64,000 nucleotides of DNA from Cubamyces lactineus (Eukaryota; Basidiomycota; Agaricomycetes; Polyporales; Polyporaceae): assembly GCA_022376465.1 (NCBI GenBank), contig JACDTU010000001.1:558001-622000 (forward strand), written 5' to 3'. Position numbers and translations under genes: made by a program. The notes under the pieces were generated by a model. It saw only the letters and a list, made by a program, of their open reading frames with translations. It had not been told where the DNA came from and searched no databases. Numbering within the stretch: the stretch's first letter is position 1; every line of letters begins with the position of its first letter. Of this stretch, positions 13,270-26,224 are shown piece by piece.

Positions 13270-15149
13270 ATGCTCCCAAACAACTATGGCGTCGGCCAGT
13301 CCGGCATGCCGCAGCCACAACCTCAGGATCACCAACAGGGCATGCCCGGTCTTACCATGGATCAGAATCGTATGTGGCAAATGCAACAACACCAGCAGCA
13401 ACAGCAGAGGCAGCAGCTTGCTCAACAGCTGGGTGTAGGAGCTCAGGGGAACGGGACACAGCAGCAGGTGCGTCGATCCCGTTTTTGGTAGAACAGCGCG
13501 TCGCGTCGTTCCCTCAAAACCACACATTGTCGAATCCGGCCTGCAATGATGCATGCACGCATCGTCTCATGTTCACCCTACGACATATGGCTCGAGGATC
13601 TAAAAGCATTTCCCCCTCCATCGCTTTCTCCACCGCCTTAATCTCTATCGAGGCATTTACTCACGCCCGTCTGATTATGTCATCATACGGAGCTGTCTCA
13701 CCTATTCTGCTTCGTATCCTCCTCGGACTACCAACTAACTATCCATATATCTCCCCTTGTAGATGCTCGACTTCATGCGTGCACGAAACCTATCTCATCC
13801 TCAGGGGATACCACAACAACGGCAGCAACAAATGTCCTTCGGCATGCCTTTCGGCGCCAACGGCGCTACGCCATTCCCCCTCGACGCATCGCAGGGCCTA
13901 CAGCCTTCACCACAACAGTTTGGTAACGCGCAGAACGCGCAGAACCTCAATCCCCTCCATTTGCAGGCGTTGGTTCGTAACGGGAACCCCATGTTTGCAA
14001 ATCAGAGCGGGCCCATGCGTCAGCTCGATCTCATATTCGCATCGCAGCAGCAGCAACAGCAAAACCCGAGCGCTGTTCCTAATGCCCAGACCCTGGCTGC
14101 TCTTCGTCTTCAGCAGCAGCAGCAACAACAGCAACAGCAACAGCAACATCAGCAGCAGCAGCATCAAGCCCAGCAACACGGTGTTCCTCAACCTCACCCT
14201 CAGTCGATGGGTGCCCCTCTCCCGCCGGGCTTCATCGGCGCTCCGATGAACCCTACCGGTGTTGCCCCGAACTTCACGAACATGCAGTTGAACGCCCTTC
14301 GCCAAAACGCCATGGTGCAGCAACACAATGGACAAGACGGTCAATTGCAACCCCAGCCACAGCAACAACGACCAACTCTCGAGACGATGGCAGGTCAGGT
14401 CACGAATCTCAAACAGGCTGTGGGACAAGCCGAGGCTCGTCTCCGTGCCTTGCAGCAGCAGCAGCAACAACCGAATCCCAACGTGACGTACGAGCAACTC
14501 GAGGTGGAAATTCGTAGGGTCAAGGACGAGATCAATACCCGTCGCAATATGCTGGAACGCATCACAAACATCATGAAGCAGATGTCTGCTCCTGGTCGCC
14601 CTAATCCTGCTATCGGGCAGGGCGTAGTTCCGAACGCGATGAACATGTAGGTTCCTGTCTGGTTCATAGTGCCGCGCAGATCTTACAGCCTGTGGCGTCG
14701 TTAGGAACTCGATGGCGACCTCACCTGTACCACCCCAGCGCGTCGCGAGCGCGGCGCAAAACCCGTCACAGGTTTCCTGGTTGCAGCAGCCTCCAAGCTC
14801 TTCTCCCGCACACCAGTTCAGCAGCCCTCGGCCGATGCCAAACGGCCATCTCATGCCCAACGGCAACCCCCAGCAGCCCAATATGCAGATGGCTACGCCA
14901 CAGCTTCCTCCACAGATGCTCGCGAACCAGCACAACCAGCACGTGCAGCGAACGGTCACCACCCCTTTGCAAGGTCTGAACACCGGCATTGCGCCGTCCG
15001 GGCCACAATCGGCTCAGAACGGGATACCAAACGGGTTCCCAAGCGTCGGTATGGGGGCACCCGGCGGACAGCCTGGGCAACCCGCGCAGCCTAACCAGCA
15101 GCAGCAAGCGCAACAGCGAAACCAGCAACTGCAGCAGCAGCAGCAGCAA

Positions 15150-15180
<31 letters not shown>

Positions 15181-17882
15181 GACAGCTGCTCGCGGGCTTT
15201 GTACCACGCCCCATGTCACGCGAGCTGTTCGAAACCGTGTATTACAAGAACTGGCTGCAGAAGAATCCCAAGGATCAGTCCTTGTTGATGTACGAGAACC
15301 GTACGATTGACCTCTACCAACTCCACTGCGAGGTGATGAACGCTGGAGGCGTTGCCCATGTGAGTATAGTATCTATCCCCTTTATTTCTTGATGCGCATG
15401 GCTCATGGTACCTTCAGGTCGTGCAAAACGACCTATGGCCGGTCATTGGTGCGAATCTAGGCTTTGTCAACATCCCCGCCTCGGGCAACGAGCCTGCCAA
15501 GGCTGGTCCTGCACTCGCCCATCGTGTCGCGAACATCTACAAGGAGTTCCTCTCCGTCTTTGATCGCCACTATACCGTTTCTATGATTCGTCGGTTTCAG
15601 CAGACGAAGCAGCAGCAAATGGGCGTGAGCAACATGGAGAACGGAGCGCAGGCACCAAGTCAGAACGGAGGTCCTTCCGCGCCTCCCGCACCCGGTCCTG
15701 CAGGCGGCGTCCAAGCTCTGAACTCTCTTCGGTCCCTCACGGAAATCCGAGATGCTCAGCTCATGGGCGAGGTTATCTCGTACTCGATCATCCCCACCGC
15801 CGAGCTTCAGCGCAGAAATGTCCCGCAGCATGTCATCGACCTCGTGGAGCGTAATCGCGACCAATTGCGGAGTATGCTCGAGCAGCAGCGCGCCTTCCGA
15901 TCGCATCTCGCGCAGAACTCTCAAGGTGGACAGAACCAGGGTGGCGTTCCTCAGGCTCTACAACGCAACGCCTCTGGCCCGATGCAGGCACCACAACTTC
16001 AGGGGATGCCCGGACAGAACGGATTGTCCGCACTCGGACAGCCCGGGATGCCGCAACAAGCCAACATGGCCATGCCTTCCGCGCCCGGGATGACCCAGAA
16101 CGCTGCGTCTCAACAGCAGCAACAGCAGCAGGCGCAGTTGAACGCACTTGGTGCGACGCGCCCCGCACGCCCGACGCCCATACAGCAACAGGTAGCAATC
16201 GCTCTGGTGGCGAGGGTCAAGAACGAATGCAAAGGTAAGCCGGGCATATGATCGAGAAGCATGATGTTGGCGCTAACGCCAGTCTCAGGGAGCGCACCGT
16301 TTGCGAATCGCACGCTGCAAAATATCCCTGACGCTCAGCGGCTTGAGTACAACGCCATCTTCGAACAACTCCATCGTCTCATCACAGAGCTCGACCACAA
16401 GCTCCCACATTACGCCTGTGTCATGAAGGAGGACGCAATCAGGAAGCTCGTACTAATGGTGAGATTGAGCCGTCGCCTCGTCCTTTGATCTTCAAGCTCA
16501 TGTTTATATAGGTCCTGGCGGTGCAACAGCAGCGAGAGTTGCTATCGAGCGGCGTGCCGAGGTACTTCCTTAATCTGGACGCAATCAAGGTCATGATGAA
16601 GCAAGTGCAGTCCGCGGCGGAAGCGTTCAAGACATTTGTCATGAGTGCTCAGCACTCTGTCGCCGCTTCGTCGGGTGCTCAGTTCGTGCCGAACGGCGCG
16701 ATGCAGCGACCTGCGCCTATCCCACCCGCACACATGAACGTCAATCAACCCCAACCCCCACCTATCGCACCACCCGCACCTGCGCCTGTGCCAGCGCCTG
16801 CTAGTTCACCAGCTGTGGCCCCGATCCAGAAAAGGCCGACGCCAAAGCCCCATGCAGACTCTCACGCTGCACCGGCATCTGCTGCGACGCCCTCCGCGAA
16901 TGTGCCCCCAGCATCCGCCGCTACCCCTGCAGCGAGCGCTCCTACCCCCACGCATATCGTCAGCTCCCCACAGACGCCGAAATCGCCCAAAGCAAAGCCC
17001 GCAGCGAAGACGAAGCAGCCGCCAAAGCCTCGCAAGGCGTCTGCTAAGACCGCCACCGCATCCACACCTGCCGCCGCTCCCGCCGCCAGCCCTGCTGCCG
17101 GTCCCTCTGAGACCAGGCCTCCAGCGACGCCTGCGACGCCCGCAAGCGCACCTACTCCAGATGCATCTACAAGCACGAAGCGGCCACGGGAGGAGGAGGT
17201 CACGATGCCGTCTGCGGCGGCTCCCGCCCAGCCTGCTGCGAAGAAGATCAAGACGGAGTTCGATGACGCACCTAGCGATTCGCTGGCTCAGCGTCAGGCG
17301 CAAGCGGATGCTGTGAAGAACGAAGACGACGCAGTCAAGTTCTTCGCACAGATATCGGATTGGTTGACGCAGATGGATGGTACCCAGGAGAGTATCAACT
17401 CAGAGATCGCAGACTCGCTAGAAGAGATCCTCAAGGTGTACCCAACCTCGGCGGAAGATTCGTCGTTCGCAGGGTCGAGTTTCTACGACAACATCACGGT
17501 CGGGAGCTCATCACCAAAGCTGGACGCGGCCACGGTGGACCCTTCGGACTTCTTCGACTTCACGTCGTACGGACTGCCGGAGGAGGATGCAGGGTCAAAG
17601 GTGGCGACCCCGGACCTTGTGCAGGCATCGTCGTCAGTCGGTCCCAGTCCAGGATCCGCGTCGGAGACTGAGGCACATCCTCCAGCCTCTTCACATACGG
17701 CCGACACAGCCAAGATAGCTGACCCCAAGAGCGAGCCGAACGAGGGTGGGGATGCGATACCGCAGGAGCTGTGGAGGGCGATTGACAATGGCGAGTCGGC
17801 GTTCTACAACGCGTCGGATAGTTGGAAGTGGGACCAACCGATGCCCGCGGTGGACCAGCCGTGGGCGTTCTACCCATCATAG
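13270..17882 (+). CDS. ARID/BRIGHT domain protein, Swi1-like SWI/SNF subunit
   Basis: About 1364 residues from six exons: 13270-13467, 13763-14646, 14705-15359, 15418-16234, 16289-16458 and 16512-17882. All junctions keep frame. The N-terminal 500 residues are Gln/Asn/Pro-rich with long CAG/CAA runs near 14110-14170 and 15130-15180. The ARID DNA-binding domain lies at about residues 531-640 (MSRELFETVYYKNWLQKNP, then YQLHCEVMNAGGVAH, then NDLWPVIGANLGF, then YKEFLSVFDRHY). A conserved helical segment follows (LEYNAIFEQLHRLITELDHK), then an Ala/Pro-rich linker and an acidic tail. A single ARID in a large Q-rich nuclear protein is the architecture of fungal SWI1, a subunit of the SWI/SNF nucleosome remodeller. 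The subunit assignment is inferred from architecture. Intron 1 (295 bp) is longer than the rest. Confidence 0.88.
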
Positions 17883-18498
17883 AAGGGAGAGGAGGAGGAT
17901 TCGGGGGAGGCGTGTTTCGTGGCGCGTACCATTGACCCATATGCATGGCATGGCGCGTCGGACTGGCCGGTCGGTCTGGTATTATCTCGTAACGTATTTC
18001 ACTGTGCTTTTAGTTCTGCTCCTCCCTCTCTGCGGCCTGGGCTTGTCTATCCTCTCGGTTTGATCATATCATTGCCGGATCCCTCCCACCCCATATCTCT
18101 CATCTCATCGTGCCTCTTGTCGTCGCATATGTTGTTGTTTCTTGATTACATTAGTCGTGTGCGCTGTGTATTTTTACCCTCGTCTAGCATGCTATCGATA
18201 CCTTGCTTGCTGCAGATAACCTAGCACGCACAATCTTATTCAAGCGCGATAATTGGCATAGAAGCATTTCTCTTTTGGACGTCGTGCGAGAGTGTTTTGT
18301 AGTTGCTCGTCGGCACTTCAGCAGCGATCTTGGAGCAGAGGATGCGGGAGCGCGGAGTCCGAGAATCCCGGAGATGCACTATGCTATGGGCGCTTGTTCA
18401 GTCTCAGCACCGTCATCCCTTCCGCTGCTGCCACTCTGCTCTCCCTGCTGCCGCAATTTCCATGTTTCGTTGACTTTCTGTGATACCCAGGGAACACT
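17883..18498. promoter_or_regulatory. Spacer between Swi1-like gene and AP-3 beta gene
   Basis: 616 bp between two genes in the same orientation. The left part is presumably 3' UTR and the right part the promoter of the adaptin gene. Only pyrimidine-rich patches (18010-18110, 18410-18450) are visible; no coding exon is recognised. Confidence 0.5.
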
Positions 18499-21406
18499 AT
18501 GGCCGCTTTGAACCTCAACATGCTCACGGAGAATGCCTCCAGACTAGGCATGCGGCTGCAAGAGACTCTGTCGGAGCACACAAGGGATCTTGCCATAGCG
18601 CGGGGTACCGGCTCAGCCTACCTCGACAACCCGGAAGAGAAGGTGAAGAACATCGCGAAGCAACTGGACTCGAATAGCGACAGAGAGAAGCTAGAGGCCA
18701 TGAAGAGGCTCATAGCCGTACGTGCTAACGCGTCCATGAATACCCCACCTTCTCACTCAGCCGCAGTTGATCTCGCGGGGCCGCAACGTCTCGGAGTTCT
18801 TCGCGCAAGTCGTGAAGAACGTTGCGTCGCACAACCTGGAGATCCGCAAGCTCGTCTACATCTACCTCCTCCGCTATGCAGAGCAGGAACCAGATCTCGC
18901 GCTCTTGTCAATCAACACCTTCCAGAAGGACTTGTCGGATCCAAACCCACTCATCCGCGCCATGGCCCTCCGTGTCCTGTCGGGGATCAAGGTCCCCATG
19001 ATAGGCAGCATCGTCATGCTTGCCATCAAGAAGTGTGCCGCGGACATTAGCCCCTACGTCCGGAAAGCTGCCGCGCTTGCCATCCCGAAGATATACCAGT
19101 CAGTCGGCCACCATGCTCTCTGGAGCGCATCCCCGCTCACTGGCGTACTGGCACAGTTTAGACTCCATCCACCAACCTGAACTGATCAAGATCATCTGCA
19201 CGCTACTGAAAGACCAGTCCCCGCTCTCAATCGGCAGTGTGGCTGTCGCATTCGAGGCGGTATGCCCTACTCGACTAGACCTGCTGCACCAACACTACCG
19301 CCGACTATGTAGGACCCTCATCGACGTGGACGAGTGGGGCCAAGTCGACTTGCTGAACTTGCTCATTCGTTACGCTCGTGTCATGCTGCCGCGACCCATT
19401 CTATCCAACGAAGCCGGCGGCAGCACGCAGTTTGAAGTCGATAGCGACTTGAGGCTGCTTCTGACTTCGGCTGAGCCGCTCTTCCAGTCGCAAAACCCAG
19501 CCGTAAGTGTGCGAATATAAGCCGGCATGATTGGAATCTGACGTTCTGTTCCCGCATGACAGGTCGTCCTCGCCGTCGCCCGAGTTTTCTACTATCTTGG
19601 TCCACCGACTGACCTTCCTAAGATCGTACAGCCTCTACTACGGCTACTGCACGTATCTTCAGAGGTGGAACGCGTGATCCTCACCAATCTGGTCTTGATA
19701 TCTTCGACGGTGTCCGTGAGTTCTCTTCTACGAGTACGGCAGAGCACAACACCTCATACATCTACAGGACGTACTAGCGAAATCTTACACATATCTATTA
19801 GTTCGCGCGGACGATTCGCGGCAAGTGAAGAAGAACAAGATTCGGCTGCTGCGATCTGTAGTGAACGCCGAAAACTATCCATCACTCTTACGGGAGTTCA
19901 TTGTAAGCGGCATATCTTCACACTTGCCCTGGAAGCCACTCAGCGTGTCACCCGCAGTGCTATGCCGATGATGCTGACGACGATCTGGTCGCGGATTCCA
20001 TACAAGCTATCGGATATATCGCGCGCATAGTGCCGGAATCTACACAGCAGTGTTTGACCGCGCTCATGTCTTTCATCCAGAGCAAGCATGGTAACACACG
20101 ACATCCCGATCTCTACCGGATGCACATGCTCATCCACATATAACAGATGTGATCGTCACCAACGCCGTGCTTGTGCTCAAGTCCCTCGTTCAAATCCGTA
20201 TACAGCAGCAGCAGAGCATCATCGCGCTCGGCGGTCTTCCTTCACAGACGTTCTCTCCCTTGGAAATCATCTCTAGGTTGGCGCGCCGGATAGATGAGCT
20301 CCGCCACCCCAAAGCACGAGCATGCGTCGTCTGGTTAGTCGGGCAATACGCCGCCTCTATCCCGGTCACGGAGAACGGGTACGCGCCATCGGGGCCGGAG
20401 GGCATCGCACCCTGGGCACCCGACGTCCTGCGGAAGCTGGCAAAATCTTTCCAACAAGAGGTATGCACGTCGTCACGCCTACCTTCTGCCCTTGGATCTT
20501 GATCGTTGTCCGCCCTGCAGGCCTCCCATGTCAAGCTCCAGGTCATCACCCTAGCAGCCAAGCTCCTCGTGCTCAATCCCTCAGACCGGACAATCGGGCT
20601 CCTCAATCGCTACATTTTCTCCCTCGCGCGCTACGACCTCGACTACGACGTTCGCGATCGCGGGCGCACGCTCAGCGCCCTGCTTGCTGGTGTAAATGCA
20701 AACATCTACGGCGAAAACGACGGTGCCCACGAAGACGTAGGGGGCGTCGTCCTTCGCCGCGAACAAGTGAGGGTCGTGCTCTTCGAAGGCAAATCCAGCC
20801 CTGTCGAAGACGTTGCCAAGGACGGTAAGCAGTTCCGCTGTCCATCACATCTGGTCATGACGCTATACCTACGCTTATATCGCAGCAGAGGACGACCACG
20901 GTCGATTCGGTTCCTTGGCAGCCATCACCGGGCGGTGGACAGGCAGCGACAACTACCTCCCCGACTGGCTCGAAGAGGGCACCGAGTCTTCGCTCCGAGA
21001 CTCCGAAGCCGACATACCACAAGTTCCCGCATACACGTCCCAATCCTCCTCCGCTGCGCGCTCAATCGCGGGCCCGACGGCAAGTCGAGCCTCTCCAGTT
21101 GTTCTTACACTGACGGGCCGAGCGTCCCCCGCGGGCTCGATCGCACGACAAGAGGGTGCGAAGGCCGCTTACATGGACCTTGACAAGTTCTACGAGGATA
21201 CGGAAGAGACGGAAGAAAGCGAAGAAAGCGAGGGCGAGGAAGACGACAGCAACGAGGACGAGGACGAAGAGGGGACCGGAGAGGAAGAGAACGCAGCCGC
21301 GCGATCATCAGAAGGCGAATCCGAGTCCATGGGGGACGAAGACGATGACGAGAGCGAGGACGAGAGCGCGAATGAAAATAGTCATTTACAGGGTACAACA
21401 AGATAG
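18499..21406 (+). CDS. APL6: AP-3 complex subunit beta (beta3 adaptin)
   Basis: Large subunit of the AP-3 adaptor, which sorts cargo from Golgi/endosomes to the vacuole. About 818 residues from nine exons: 18499-18717, 18767-19098, 19157-19502, 19563-19715, 19768-19902, 19958-20090, 20147-20460, 20521-20824 and 20886-21406; the frame closes. The adaptin N-terminal trunk is clear: [77 protein letters not shown], then [17 protein letters not shown]. The C terminus is a very acidic Glu/Asp/Ser-rich hinge ending at 21406 with no appendage (ear) domain; fungal beta3 is typically short in this way. Exon 9 has a NAGNAG acceptor (20886 or 20889). The 3' ends of this gene and CWH43 lie 85 bp apart. 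Confidence 0.93.
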
Positions 21407-21491
21407 ATAGTCTACAACACATGCAACATGCAAAGTAGTTTAGCAACAGGACGTTTTCAGGATCGTACGGTGTTGTACACCCGATGGGGGC

Positions 21492-24400
21492 TCACACGGA
21501 CGCCCCTTCCGGGATCTTGTAGTACAGCGGCTGTGAATATGGCTCGCGATTAGAAGGTGCTTCGAGATTCATGCGGGGTGGTCTACTCACCGTGTTGAAG
21601 ACATGATAGAAGTGCCCTCTCATCCCGCCAAGCTCCTCATAATACTCCATGGGGAACCACTATATGGTACAGGGTGGATTAGTCAGTCAATAGGGTTCTT
21701 GCCAGAGCATGAAGCTCGACGTACGTGGTCCTCAGGCAGTTCTTCCTTCCACGCGCGCATGTAACGCGCCTCATGGCTGTCGTCCACGATCCCTTGGTTG
21801 CGGGGCGGCACGACGAACTGTCCAATCTGAAGTTCCGTGTCCGTGATGGTGCTCCTCGACACTCTCGCGTACGCTGTTCTGTACAAGCCGCGATAGAAGA
21901 TGTACTCGCACCTAAGGCATCCCACATCAGCTCTCGTGCGTAGCTCAGACGCGAATCCACGACGGGGAAATTACCACGCACCACCGGTCGTAGTCCTCCC
22001 CGTCGATGTCGTGCACCCGCCCGTCGGACGTCATGAAATCGTACGGCGCAGGACGCGGCGCAAACGGCTTAGTGACGACGTAGCCGAGGAAGATGACCGG
22101 GTCGGGGTACGACTCAGACATGATCCGTGCGAGCTCCCTCGACTGCAGCTCGCGGTCGAGGGGCGTCTCCTCTGGCATCGTGGAAATACGGTGAGCGGGT
22201 GTGTTGATAGATATCGTGTAGCGGAGGAGGCACGTACCTTGACCGTTGTGCGAGACGACGACCTTGACTTCCGTACCATACATGTCTAGGATGGCCTCGA
22301 TGGCAGGTGCGAGTTCGCCGTCGGGCGACGGTAGGAGATGGTGTGTAGACTTAATGATCGGGAACTTTACAACGACTATACTTCAGTCCTGCTACAACCA
22401 CAAGGAGATACGCTAGGTTCACCTTTGAGAGGAGTACAGCGCCCCAGGTGTGTTGGTTAGGCCCCGGGCCGATATCTACATACTACGAGGAAGGTTAGCA
22501 TTTACCCACCAGATCGAAAGGCTCGCGATACTCACATAGCCGAGTTCTTCGGCGATGACCCGTGTCCTATGAACATATCAGTCTCTCGGCCGTGTATACG
22601 GACTTGTTCAATCAGCTCACAAGTCGCGATTCCCGAACACGACTCTCTGCAAAGCGATAACATCAGCTTCCGCACCCAGCCCAGCTCGAAAGCACTCACA
22701 TGCAAATCCGTCTCCAACAAGCCAACAACGTCCAACTCCATATCCCTTAGCCATCAGCATCAGCTCAACCGTCTCCCCAAAAGGCGCAGAATCAAGCACA
22801 CGCACTTGATCAAATCCCGCATCCGCCGCTGACTATCCCTCCCCTCATTATCGATCCCAAAATGGACCGTCCAGATGCCCGCGCGCACGATGCGCGCCGC
22901 CTCGCGGTGCGGCCGCGGCACGACGCGCGGCCAGCTCGCGTGCCAGAGCGTTGCGAGCAGCGAGAGAGCGGTGAGCACTGCGAGCGTGTACTGCGTCTTA
23001 TAGTGCGCCGGGCGGGGGAGCGACGGGCGTGTACTCGCGGGTACGGTTGGGGTGCTGGAGCTGGAGCGGAGGCGGGGGAGGCGCCATTCGAAAGCGAGCG
23101 CAATGAGTGCGAACTGAGCAGCGAGCACCCTATTTTGCTCAACATCAGCCACACACTCTCAAGCCTCATCACAAGTCGCAGGAAACACTCACAAATCCGT
23201 CCTTTCCCTGAAGTACTCTCCCCCGGGCACGAACGCATACGCGACCGTGAACGTGCTCGCCACGTCGAACAAGCACACCACCAACCACGCCGTCGCGGCC
23301 GTCCTCGCGACCTTCTCCCGCCCCGCCTCCGCCGCACGCGCCCAGACACTTGGCCATGCGCTCATCAGGAAGAACGCAACGCCCAGCCCGCCGGCGTACC
23401 CCGCCCAGTCTTTGTACGCGTACATCACGTACGCGCTGCCTACGCCCAGCGCGAGCCAGAGCGAGTGCGCGAGCGCACCGGATGTCGAGCCTGAAGTAGC
23501 AGTAGGGGTGGCACGGGAGAGGAAAGCAGCAAGCGCGAGACCAAGGGCTTGCGCGACGTGCGTGAGCGAGCCGTGCATAGAGGGAACAGGGCCCTTTATC
23601 GGATACCCAGTCCAAGACCATGCGATGAGCGTGCTCGGGTCCGAGAGCAGAGAGTGGAGTGTGAACAAGAACGAGCCCAAAGCAAGAGAGGCTGGGAGCC
23701 AATGGCGCTGGGGAGCGGGCGCGGCTGCGTTCGCCGGCTTCATCGTGCTCGCCGCAGGAGTACTAGCGGAACGCGTCGCGAATTCGTATATCGCAAGCAG
23801 GGCGAGTGCGAGCCCGGTCTTGTTGTATCCGCCCGATCGCTCGTCGATGAACGGCCACACTGCGTCATCTCCGTTCAACGGCCAGTCTCATTGCACGTGT
23901 GTATGCGCATACTCACCTGGGTTGTTACTGTGGTTCGCATGCTTCGAGAGCGAGGACACGAGGAAACCAAGCCCAGCCACTAACACCGCGCCCATCATCA
24001 GCACCCACACGGACCCACTCAACCCAGAGTAACGATCACGAATAAACACTCACCGACCGCCTGATACGCCACCTCGTCCTCCCGCACCGCCAGCCAATCC
24101 ACCGCCGCCCTGATCGACGCCGCCGCACACGCGAACGAGACCAACAACAACCGCCCAAGCGGGCTCGGGACGACGTACGCCGCCACCCCGACGAGCGTCA
24201 GCACATGGAGAGTCGCGCGGCCCTCTTGGGTCTTCGCCCACGCGCGGAAGGGGCTGATTCCGAGGAAGACGGGGGAGACCATGGAGAGCAGCGCGAGCTC
24301 TTGGCCGGAGATGCCGAGCTCCCAGACGGAGAAGTAGAAGAGCGTGGGCGCGAGGGAGGTATATACCGACCAGAAGATGTACGCTGGTCGTCGTGATTAT

Positions 24401-25838
24401 GCGTACGCGTGAGCATGACGTATCTCAGTAGTGAAAGTAGCATGCGTGCAGACGTACACAGGTATACGTCGCTAATGAACGCGAATGTCGGCCGTGCCCG
24501 CGCGAGCAATGGGCTTGGTTGTATGACAATGACAGAAGCTCCGTCTGCAGCACCCTCTTTACCGCTAAGGTCCTTACCCTTGCCCTTCTCAAGGGACACA
24601 GAGGGCGCGGCGACAGCAGACGTCTGTACCGTATTCTGCACCGTGGATGAAGCACTGCATATAGATCCTCAGCTCACAGAATTCTTATGCAAGACGATGG
24701 AGCTGTTGGTACATTTTATCTGCTTCTGAAGAACCGCCCACCAGTGTGCCTATTGTAATCTGCACGTCCACCACTCAGTAACCCCTTTGCTTTCACTCAA
24801 CGCACTCTGGCTCACCTTGAGATCGGCCGCCTTGAAGTCGAGTTCTGCAGAAGAGTCGTACAAGACGTCGAGGATGATGAGAGCCCACTCGAAGAAGCTA
24901 TAGCGAGTATAGGCTACCAGGGAGACCAGTGAATACTCTGGTAGACGCATTATGATACTCCAACATACCTCCCGGTACTCGGTGCACCTTGTGCTGTATA
25001 AAGAAATAAATCATGGGTACAATGGCAGCAAAGAACCTAGACAACTCCAGTTCAGAGTCAAGCCAGAATGCATATGCCTGACGAGCTCACGCTGCTGATG
25101 TCCAACGTCTGTCAAAAAGTCAGCTTCTCACTGCCAACAATTCAAACTATCGACCGCGACGACTGACCTTCTTCGACGCGAAGCTACATGGCCGACTGGT
25201 GTACAAGCAATAGAACCAAACATCCACGGGATATTGAGTACAATATAGCTAATCATGAGGACGTCATGGACGTCGTGGTCGTCTGTGGACGTGATATACA
25301 CCCAGCCCCCGCATGAGAGGGTGCGAAGGATGCCAACAAGGAGCACGAAGCCGGGCAGGCTCGACGTCGGGGTACGGTGTAGGTAGTACTGCAGCGCGCC
25401 GAGGGCGAAACGTGGGCCTACGCGAGAGAACGCACGTAAGCCATGGCTTTCAGATCGCACAATCCTACAAAACAGAGCTCACCAGAATTTACAGCAATCA
25501 GGATCTGGAAGATGTTCCTCTCGGGGTACCAGTCACCAATCCTACAAAACGCAACACATTCGCTCACTTCGTACGACCGAACAAGCCAAGGCGCGCATGT
25601 TGAACGGAACTCACGTTGCAGACACGGACGGAAACCACTCCTCCGGGTATCCCGCGACGCCATTCTTGACGATCTTCTTGTAGTGGAGAGCACAGCTGAT
25701 ACACAGAGCACCAAGAAAGGCCGCGAGCGCGAGGTAGGTGTGGGCGCGGGCGAGGGTGGACGCGTGGAGGACGAAGGGCGTTGGCCTGGTGGCTGTGGAC
25801 GCGACCATGGTGGCTCGCGCGTCCGAGGTGGTGGGCAC
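21492..25838 (-). CDS. CWH43: Cwh43: GPI-anchor lipid remodelling protein (PGAP2/FRAG1 fused to PGAP2IP-like region)
   Basis: Large multispanning ER protein needed in yeast to place ceramide on GPI anchors. The N-terminal FRAG1/PGAP2 part begins in exon 1 (25838-25615) with a membrane segment ([19 protein letters not shown]), then [19 protein letters not shown], then [37 protein letters not shown] and [20 protein letters not shown] follow. The middle is the PGAP2IP-like membrane region ([18 protein letters not shown], then [20 protein letters not shown]). The C terminus (from about 22860 down) is soluble and resembles the endonuclease/exonuclease/phosphatase fold ([15 protein letters not shown], then [19 protein letters not shown]). 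It ends [17 protein letters not shown] with TGA at 21494-21492. Many short introns; not every junction was resolved. A second in-frame Met lies ten codons after the start at 25838. Confidence 0.9.
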
Positions 25839-26224
25839 AGACGATGAGGGAGTGGTTGGGACCGACGTGACTGGCAGATGAGCTCAAGGCGAGGCAGAGC
25901 GCAGCATGGGACGTCGACGGCGTCCGAGAGGAGGTAATAAGGACAAATACCCGCGGCTGAGTGAGACTTTGAGCGGAGGAGTGCATCAGCTTCCCCATGT
26001 CATCCAGCCTTACCGCTCGCTCGGCCATCGCGCGCTGACGTCGTGCCCCGCCTTTCCCCGCCGGCTCTCGTCGATCGGTGATCACCATCATACTACAGCC
26101 ACACACTACGATAAATCTGTATGTAGATACACTACTGTACAACGTCGAACGATGCAAGACAGGACAACAAATCGAGAGCAAGCAAACAAATCGACAAATA
26201 GATCACTGCGTCCGGCCGACACCT
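25839..26224. promoter_or_regulatory. Promoter of CWH43
   Basis: 386 bp between the CWH43 start and the stop of the next minus-strand gene. It must hold the CWH43 promoter and the neighbour's 3' UTR. No coding exon or clear TATA box was recognised. Confidence 0.45.
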
